Assembly (NCBI GenBank): GCA_030248195.1
Contig: JASAND010010844.1
Coordinates: 1 to 64,000, forward strand
From: Trissonchulus latispiculum
Lineage: Eukaryota; Nematoda; Enoplea; Enoplida; Ironidae
DNA: 64,000 nucleotides
Direction of reading: 5' to 3'
Shown: positions 56,658 to 64,000 of the stretch, piece after piece
Position numbering within the stretch: the first letter of the stretch is position 1
How the letters are laid out: every line of letters starts with the position of its first letter
Made by a program: the position numbers and the translations under genes
The notes under the pieces: model-generated
Told to the model about the DNA's origin: nothing
Database searches by the model: none
The model's input: only the letters and a program-made list of their open reading frames with translations

Positions 56658-57486
56658 TAGAGACCTTCACGGGCCGAAATTTTCAGGCCCGGCCCGGCCC
56701 GGCCCGTGAAAATTTTGGGTCGGCCCGGCCCGGCCCGGCCCGCTCCAAAAAATTTCGACCTCGGCCCGGCCCGGCCCGGCCCGCTCCAACTCAGGCCCGG
56801 CCCGGCCCGGCCCGTAAGTTTAAAACTGTAATCAATTTTTTGCTATGCAAAAACAGTTCAACATTGACATTTTTCGTTAAGTTTTTGTATTATATGATTT
56901 CGGCGCACTCGTCCTTTCTCCCCAACTCCTTGGCTTCAAGTTATAAGAATTTTAAAACACTTAGCAAACGAAAACACTTGGAAAACGAAGTGAACCCCTA
57001 CATACAACCCTTTGACGAATGAATTAGAAGTCAAGCCAAGTCCAAGAATTTTTGTTCAAAATTAAATTATTATTGGTCCCAAATTATCGCATAAATGCTT
57101 ACAATAAGTACGAACCTAGTTGGAAACTTGGAACTTCGCAACTATTTTCAACAAAACCATGATAGCAATCAAAATTTATATAGTTTCCAAAAATGTAAAA
57201 GACTAAGTAGTTAATTTAAAATGATAAAAGACCTCAAATATTTCTGCATGTGGTTTGAGAACTTTTAGCACATATATTTTATTAAAAGGCAATAAATTTA
57301 GAAAAAATGTAACGAATCTTGGTCGGCCCGGCCCGAAGCCCGGCCCGCTCTTGCACTCGGCCCGGCCCGGCCCGCTCCCAAATTTTTTCTCCTCGGCCCG
57401 GCCCGGCCCGGCCCGCTCGACGTTGGGCCCGGCCCGCGGGCCGGGCGGGGCCGGGCCGGGCCGACGGGCCTGAGTGAAGGTCTCTA
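56658..57486. mobile_element. Second hAT-like element, 829 bp, exact 8-bp duplication
   Basis: Termini TAGAGACCTTCACGGGCC and the complement of TAGAGACCTTCACTCAGG. CAGGGGAC flanks both sides (56650-56657, 57487-57494). Dense GGCCCGGCCCGG arrays lie inside each end. The interior is AT-rich with no transposase. Nested inside the 3015-bp element. Confidence 0.85.
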
Positions 57487-58832
57487 CAGGGGACTATTTT
57501 TCATGGTTTCGCGTTTTGTCATTCTGTTCAAGAGAAATAAGCTTCCAAACTTGAAAATTTTGATAAAAAGCAGACAAAAATTACATTTCTCTCAAAACCT
57601 TGAGTTTACGATTCGTTCATTAAACGATTTCAGAAAAAAGCCCTCGGGAAGACGTTTCTTTTGTAGTCTGAACTGGTCGCTTTTCTTAAGCTTTGCCACT
57701 TCGAGAAATTCATGACCAAAAATTGTTTTCTTGTTATCGTTGTTGTTTAGCAACAAAAGTTGTTTAATTTTTATTGATATTTAAATAACAAAAATTAAAA
57801 GTTTGAAAGCCAATTTATTACAGGGATTTTTCTATTATTGCAGGGGAGGAATGGAGGAAATTCCAATTCGAAATTCCGGACACCTGCCACTCATCTCAAA
57901 GAACCTCTCATCAAGCTTTATTGAAAATCTAACTTTTGTGTTTTTATTGTTTTTCGCACTTTTTAAAACTATAAAAAACTTAAAAAACATTAAATGTTTA
58001 GCTGAAGAAGCAAATTCTTATTCATTTTAGTGAAGTTGCATTGCCCAGGCGCAATTATTTCATAGATGTGTATTTCTGCTTGATTTCGACTCAGCGTTGC
58101 CAATGCCAGCCTTAGAGAAATCATTAAGCATTACATTTTTAAATTCCATTATATATACTCGTAAATGTAGACAATATGTGTTTTGGCTTAATGTACATTT
58201 TTATCTCTACCAATTTTGAGTGTATATTATAATATCTTCTTACTTTAGAAAAGTAAAGGTTTTCTGACCTGTTTTTTCGGAATTTTTGAAAATTCTCAAA
58301 GCCTGGAAGGTCCCACTCCCCAGATCTCCCGCCATTTTCGGAAGACTTTAATTCAAGTAATTTGAATGAAATATCATTCTGTGCGAAGAGAAAAGCAATA
58401 CATGTTATTTCTTTCTTCGGAACAGACGAAACCAATGTACTACATATGATATTATATGCTACAAAAACCCATTAAAACGTATTAATACTGCAAAAGTAAA
58501 TTTCCAGAGAAAACACCGGACCAAACTTCACACCAGCTTAAAAGCACACTAAAAGGCAAAGTGTAATTCTAAAAAATCCTGGTTCTAATATAGAATTAAA
58601 GGATGGATTACTAAAAGAAAATTTGTTTTGAAACGTGGGCACTGGTGGACAAAATTTAAAATCGTGGACATGCGGGCATGTGCGGGCGGACGTGGACAAG
58701 ACCTGGGTGGACAAACGTGGACGTGGACACTGAAAATCTTGTCCACTTCCAACTCTGCGTTAGCGAACAGAGCATAGTTTTTGCTCTCTGATAACGTCAG
58801 AGAGCGCATAATGCCTGGTGGCACACTCTTAT

Positions 58833-59161
58833 CAAGAGGACATAATACATAAGAGTATGACAAGAGTCATACGCTATGTATTATCAGCTCGCTACATCCG
58901 ATGCGCGCTATCGGCTGACCCCCTCCCCATAATTTGTCAAAGAAATTCGCCCGCTATGTTTGCACGCAACAGACGCACTTTGAACCAACTGACTAGTTGT
59001 GTTTTCGAGCTTTAGCGTGTAAACATGGCGTTCGAATTTGCTTTGATAAGGGGGGTCTGATTTATGGGAGGGGGGTGAGCTGATAGCGTGCAGCGGATGT
59101 AGCAAGCTGATAATACATAGAGTATGACGCTTGTCGTACTCTTATGTATTATGTACTCTTG
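58833..59161. mobile_element. Family A foldback element, copy A11, exact 7-bp duplication
   Basis: CAAGAGGACATAATACATAA to ATTATGTACTCTTG, flanked by CTCTTAT on both sides (58826-58832, 59162-59168). Inserted into the right terminus of A10. Closest to A3. Confidence 0.85.
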
Positions 59162-59181
59162 CTCTTATGTAATCAATCTTG

Positions 59182-59562
59182 CTATCATAATATGCTCGTG
59201 GCCCCGCTACGCTGTAGTGAATTAGAAAAACAGATTTTAATGCAGACAAGCATGCGACTAAAACAGTTGTATAAAAGGAACAAACAATAACAAGCAAATG
59301 GTAGACATCATAAATAGAATTTCGACAAACAAAAATACAGATTAACAGTATTTACAGTTTTCCTCCATCTTGTGCAGCGTCGATACAAAACCACAGTTTT
59401 CAGAATAGAAACTGGAAACCAACTTTAAGTATCACTTTTGAAAATTAACATGGAAAATAACCAGAATATATTAAACTGTGGTTAAGCAGCTATTATATAT
59501 GGGGTAGAATCGTGATCAAATTGATGTTATGTACAAAAATGATTGACTAGATTTTTCACTGT
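59182..59562. other. Collagen 3' flank, probable 3' UTR
   Basis: AT-rich sequence after the collagen stop. I did not find a canonical AATAAA on the minus strand close to the stop, so the polyadenylation site is unknown. Confidence 0.4.
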
Positions 59563-61283
59563 TTAATATCCTGGAGCCAAACGAGCAGGTGGGCAGTGAT
59601 CGCAGGCACCAGCTGAACCCGGATCACCAGGGACGCCAGGTGTTCCAGGCAAGCCAGGTGTTCCATCGTTGCCAGCCGCACCATTGTCACCAGGCGGACC
59701 ATCCGCACCAGGATCCCCGTTGCTTCCGTTGCCACCTGGGCCGCCTCGTTCTCCAGGACCGCCAGGTGTGCCAGGTGGTCCAGCCGGGCCAGGTGGTCCC
59801 TGCTGATCTTCCTGCACTCCGGGTGGTCCTCGTGGGCCAGGTGGGCCTCCGGGGCCTGGGGGTCCAGGGGGTCCGGGTGGACCTTGACCGCCGGGCTCAC
59901 CATCACCAGCATCCTGTCCATCAGGACCGGGACTACCATCTGGGCCAGGTGGACCCTTGGGACCCTGGGGACCAGGAGGACCAGCATCAGCTTCGCATGG
60001 GCATTGCTCTGGGAAAATGTTGGCCGGGATCTCCACATTGGGCGCGGGTCGACCGGGAGCTCCCGGATTCCCGTGGTTACCAGGAGTGCCGTTGCGACCG
60101 TCTCGACCTGGTGCGCCAGGTGCCCCGGGCTGGCCTTTGTGGCAGGTGCAACCTGAAACTTTTGAACAGTTAGAATAAATCTACTGTTATTTTACCGGAC
60201 AAATTCATAAAAATTAAAAATTTACATAAATTATCTCCGGTCATAGATTATCATTATCTTTGTCATCTTCACCTCTCTGCCTCTAGACTGTTGCAGACGA
60301 CTGACGATTCCACCTACATAAGGTACATTGAGAATGAACCAAAGCAGAAATAGAAAACATCCCGTGCTTTCCCCAATTTGAACTAGCACTTAAACTTCTG
60401 ATTACTTCTGTTTGCCAAATCTCATTCCTGCGGCCTGTTGTAGTTATGGTTAGCGTAGACTTGAAATAAACTAGAACCAAATCTTTGGCTGTTTGTCATT
60501 TCCTGCAGTATGTATATACTCAGAGACTTTAGTCTTTTAAGTCAGAAGGCACATGTGTTACCAATCTACATAGTAGTGCACAAATAGGCTGTCTTACATT
60601 CGGGTCTGGGATCGGCCTGTCGTTTGATGAGGTTTCTTGTTTCCAGTGTGGGATCGGCGCTCTTGAGGATGCTGAGGGCTCTGGAGATCTGGTCACTCTT
60701 CACTCCGTCCTGACCTTGTTCGATGTCCACCATCTCTTTCCACATGTCACGGGAGCGAGACTGAAAAATAAATAATATGTAAGCACATATGTATTAATTT
60801 CAGTAGAAGTTAGAAAAAATTATAAAATTCATACAGGCACTCTTTTGCAGATTATCTTGAAAACGCATTTAGCTAAATTTTAGTTTGGAAAATATGGAAA
60901 CTGATACTATTTCTGATGCTTATTTTTAGAGCTCTCCTTTGAATGTCGTTGGTAGACAGCATGCAAACTTGTGCAAGAGCCTTCTTTGGCGCCAAGAATA
61001 TTAACGTAATTTTGGACTAATATTATGACAACAGACCAGGGAGGCTGTGTACAGGTGAGCGAAATCCGTAACTGTAATTCCCTTTAAGACAGATGTTAGA
61101 ACACACCTTGCAGAACTCGAGTTCATTTTCCACCTCAGCCTGTAGAGTTTGAACGTAGTGGAAGATGGAGGGGAAAGTGATGAGACAAGTGGCGACGGCG
61201 ACAGTACTCAGCGCCACGGATATGAAGGCCACTCGACGGAGGTGGAGAGACCGACTCTCCTTGTCGAATTCGGAGATCCCCAT
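59563..61283 (-). CDS. Nematode cuticle collagen, three exons
   Basis: Extracellular structural protein of the cuticle. Exon 1 is 61283-61107 (ATG at 61281-61283; donor AAG then GTGTGT). Exon 2 is 60760-60598 (acceptor TTTTTCAG; donor GAAT then GTAAGA). Exon 3 is 60152-59563 (acceptor AGTTTCAG; TAA stop). Phases join to 309 residues. Residues 1-60 are the nematode cuticle collagen N domain with a membrane/signal segment ([20 protein letters not shown]). Exon 2 begins with the usual DMWKEM motif and carries RNLIKR, a subtilisin-like cleavage site. Exon 3 has CCTC, about ten Gly-X-Y triplets, a CPC spacer, then about 40 Gly-X-Y triplets with small breaks (near GQDAGDGEP and GVQEDQQG), and ends [13 protein letters not shown]. 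Length and cysteine layout are normal for the family. Confidence 0.95.
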
Positions 61284-61377
61284 TATCACGAACTGGAAGA
61301 CTGGAGCAGAGCGACTGGCAAGAAAACCTCTACGAATCAAGTCACAAATTAGGACTGTCTTAACTCCCAAAATTACC

Positions 61378-61392
61378 GCCTATTTATACCAG
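61378..61392 (-). promoter_or_regulatory. TATA box of the collagen gene
   Basis: Minus strand CTGGTATAAATAGGCGG, with TATAAATA at 61388-61381, about 98 bp upstream of the ATG. A start site near 61350 would leave a short 5' UTR. Confidence 0.6.
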
Positions 61393-62537
61393 CTCACAGG
61401 ATCGCTTGAGCTGCGAAGTGAATCAAGCAACGCGCAAACCGATTCATTGCAAAAAGAAAAGATCCTATTCGCTTTCTTTGTGAAATGCGAATTGTACAAC
61501 AATTAAATAGTTTTTTTAGGATTTTACATGAATTTCAATACCAATAAAATTAATGACACACTGTTTTAAAGATTTCCAGTTGGATTCATTTTTTGGAACG
61601 AACAGGAATTAACTTCGCCAGTTTTCCACACGGCTGAAGAAATGAAATGAATCTCCATTTTTTGAGCGTGAAAAAGACAAAGGTAGAAATTAATTGGTAC
61701 AACTGTCTCAATAATTTACTGTTTTTTTTCAAACTGTAAAACTCATTCAAGCGCTTTCAATATCACACTTTTCATTTTCTACTGCAATTTTTAAGACTCT
61801 CAGTGCCGCCAAAAACGGACAGTTTTCAAAATAAAAAGTACATAATACATGCATCAAATTTACACGAGTTTTATCAATCTTGATATTCATTGACATTTTC
61901 GGAGTTCTTATTAGTTATTAGTTCGCTATTCATGCATAAGCTAGCTTCCTATTTTCGTATGTATATAGCAGGTTAAGTTTTTCGGTGCACGGACAGAGAG
62001 GGTATTTGATTCGTAATCGAGAAACCAAGAAAATAAATTTGAAACATGAAAACGAATATGGCATATTATTGCTGCACTATATAACATCTGTTTCCACACT
62101 TTATGACTATAAATCACAAGATTATTTTTTGCAAATTTGGTTTGCGTTTTCCCGAGCATTTCGGTGTTGTACTTGTATTATGTACAGACAAGCAGCCAAG
62201 CAGTCTGCGCTGGCAGGATTACATCCTCTCATAGAAGTGGACGAAGGGGCCATCCCGCCCTGTCCCGCAGTCAGATTATATTTGCTGTCCGTTTCGTGGG
62301 ATCCTGCTACAAAAAAGTCCTTCAAAGCTCTGTGTCAAGAAGTATACCTAGGTTTTAGTGCGTTCATCGTGCGGGAAGCTCTGAGTGTGCGACACTAGTG
62401 CGCGAAGCGATTCATTTTCGAATCCCACCCACTTCCTACAAAATTTCTCAAAGTGAGATATTGTATTTTCCTGAAATAACGCCGTCCCATTAACTGGAAC
62501 GACACACTGAATGTAAGATTAAATAACACTGGAAACT
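61393..62537. other. Collagen upstream region and intergenic sequence
   Basis: No gene recognised. The frame at 61985-62398 has no domain. 62350-62450 is GC-richer, with a TTCGAATCCCACCC word that resembles half a tRNA B-box but no complete tRNA. Confidence 0.35.
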
Positions 62538-62541
62538 TTAA

Positions 62542-63588
62542 GGTACTGGTTTCCTTTCGGGTATTTTTGACTCATACGGCTTTAATCCTTTACGTAAATG
62601 GCCAAAACTTACGAAATAACCTATTTCCGTGCTCTTTAACATTCTGGGACCAGTTGCAGTCCCGTCTTTTTCGGCCAAAAGATGAGAAAGTTTTGGTTTT
62701 TCGCCTTAGGCTCCCAGTAAGTAGACAAGACACGGGATTGGTTGCTATGGCTGGAAAGAGGACACGAAAACGAACATTTTTGCTCTTACAACTTTTGAGC
62801 TGTCTCCAGTGGTTAAGTCGGTATAAGCAAAAAACTGTTTTTAGGGTCAAAAAATGGCCATTTTTGAGGAAATCAATTTTTTCAAAATTACTGCCACATA
62901 TTAAGGACAAAGTTGGCTTATTTATACTCAATCGATACAGCGTCGAAATGCACATTTTATGAATGCCTAGTAGCCGGAATTTATTGCTTTCAGCTGGAGG
63001 TTTGGCCGAAAAACCATTTTAGCAAAACTGCGATTATTTTGTTTCGAACATCGATTTCTCAAAAACTACTCGACGGATTCCGGAAATTTTTGGCAGAATC
63101 TGAAATTCGCACCTCTGCTGGTTTTTCCAAACAAAACCAACCAAAAAAAACCAAACCTTTTTCTTGGTTTGGGCTAAAACATATTGAGTAGCAAGAAAAC
63201 TCAATGCGAAGTTGCGAAATTTCGTGTCACTGTGCATTTGGCCGATTTTCTTGATCGTTAAGACCTGCTGAGCCAAATCCAAAAAAAAACGTCCCTCGGC
63301 CCATATGTCCTTCATATCGTGGCACAAAAAGAACTTTTGGCCGATTCTTCAGTTTTGAGAAATTGATGTTCAAAGACTTTTGGTCTATATTCATCCTGTT
63401 AGATGTCAGCTTGTCAAAAAATTTCTGCTATTTTTTTGCTAATTTTGCCAGTTTCGTAAGCTCATGTGAATGTACAGAGAATAAGCTTTAAAACGATGTA
63501 TAAAGCTCTTTCCAACTCCCGAAATTGCGAAAGTTATTGCGGTTCAAAAAATTACTAAAAATGCACTGCACAAAAGGAAACCAGCACC
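62542..63588. mobile_element. TTAA-flanked element T3, 1047 bp
   Basis: TTAA at 62538-62541 and 63589-63592. Ends GGTACTGGTTTCCTTT and the complement of GGTGCTGGTTTCCTTT. Homologous to T2 in reverse orientation. Long imperfect inverted structure; internal frames differ from those of T2. Confidence 0.8.
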
Positions 63589-63592
63589 TTAA

Positions 63593-64000
63593 GGTGGTGA
63601 TTCCTTTTGGGCACATATTGTTGATTGACGGCGTAAACCAGGATGAAATTCAACGAAACTTTCCAAAATAAGTTGTTTTAGCGTTCTAACACCCTCTGCG
63701 CAATCGCGCTTCAAAAATTCAACATTTGCATTCAGGGCGGTTTTTGCCAATTTCTGAAAGTTTAGCAGCAGCTGCATGGCTATGACTATATCCATTCGAA
63801 AGAACTCGTTAAACTCTACAATTTTGCTTTTGGAAGCAACTTTCGAGCTTTTCCCTATCGTGAGATATAGCCAATTTTCTTATTTTGGCGTCAAAAACTT
63901 GTCCTTTCTGCAGAAATCAAATAATCCACTACTTCTTGAGCTATGAAAGCCGTAAAATTTAACTAAGGGTGTCGATTTAAAGGTCTCACAGAGGCCAATT
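63593..64000. mobile_element. TTAA-type element T4, left part, runs off the window
   Basis: Starts GGTGGTGATTCCTTTTGG right after the TTAA that ends T3. AACGAAACTTTCCAAAATA matches the subterminal region of T2 on the minus strand. The right end lies outside. Confidence 0.6.

Larger units (their letters stand above)
55743..58757. mobile_element. hAT-like non-autonomous element, 3015 bp, exact 8-bp duplication
   Basis: Termini CAGAGTTGGAAGGTGGAC and the complement of CAGAGTTGGAAGTGGAC. Subterminal GTGGACAAACGTGGAC repeats at both ends. CGTTAGCG flanks both sides (55735-55742 and 58758-58765). CAG-starting termini and an 8-bp duplication are hAT hallmarks. No transposase frame. It contains two further elements, at 56395 and 56658. 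Confidence 0.85.
55440..59181. mobile_element. Family A element A10, host of nested insertions
   Basis: Left end CAAGAATACATCGTGATAAG at 55440. The right end is recovered by joining GCACACTCTTAT (58821-58832) to GTAATCAATCTTG (59169-59181). The body matches A9. It is split by an hAT-like element (55743-58757) and by A11 (58833-59161). Confidence 0.65.

Noticed and set aside
56840..57022. ORF inside the second hAT-like element as a transposase remnant
   Set aside because: Only 60 residues, no hAT dimerisation or zinc-finger motif.
59556..60178. Other long frames across the collagen exon
   Set aside because: Shadows of the Gly-X-Y coding; only the frame with CPC and the [13 protein letters not shown] end, joined to exons 1 and 2, makes sense.
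63034..63327. Frames inside T3 as a transposase
   Set aside because: The homologous T2 does not keep the same frame, so no coding constraint is visible.

Overview
The window looks like nuclear DNA from a nematode. The firmest evidence is a three-exon cuticle collagen gene on the minus strand (59563-61283). It has the nematode N-terminal collagen domain, cysteine-bounded Gly-X-Y blocks, GT-AG introns and a TATA box. The rest is AT-rich, gene-poor and packed with repeats, as in the larger repeat-rich nematode genomes. A mermithid or other Enoplean nematode is my guess only; the sequence does not prove it.

Host-gene material, in order: an F-box/LRR-type gene cut by the left edge (1-1541, minus); several coding-like exons of an unidentified minus-strand gene (4.2-6.8 kb); a spliced plus-strand gene of unknown function (about 27.4-29.0 kb); a region with two LRAT-like exons and three short exon candidates (40.4-45.3 kb); and the collagen gene (59.5-61.4 kb).

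The mobile and repeat layer fills almost everything else. (a) A foldback element family, called family A here, has CAAGAGTACATAAT termini and makes 7-bp target duplications. It occurs about a dozen times. (b) Large foldback elements use TTAA targets (26.5, 31.8, 62.5 and 63.6 kb), and one uses TA (20.2 kb). (c) hAT-like non-autonomous elements have 8-bp duplications (30.9, 55.7 and 56.7 kb). (d) LTR-like pieces lie at 9.2 and 22.3 kb, and a broken Ty3/gypsy polyprotein at 45.2-47.3 kb. (e) A composite repeat occurs at 10.8-13.7 kb and 23.5-25.5 kb. It joins a GC-rich unknown ORF (family U) to an AT-rich repeat (family B) carrying a degenerate small two-membrane-segment ORF. (f) An old duplication pairs about 15.2-21.5 kb with about 34.9-39.7 kb, and private and shared insertions date each other.

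The part I understand least is 48.4-54.5 kb. It has no convincing gene but holds more than 20 short perfect stem-loops, often back to back. They include a roughly 120-bp tandem unit whose hairpin changes on both arms, and a series of GGCC micro-hairpins. This block and family A are the best candidates for something not yet described.

The genes do not form an operon or shared pathway. The window is best read as scattered host exons inside layers of nested transposon insertions. All splice sites and homologies were judged by eye.
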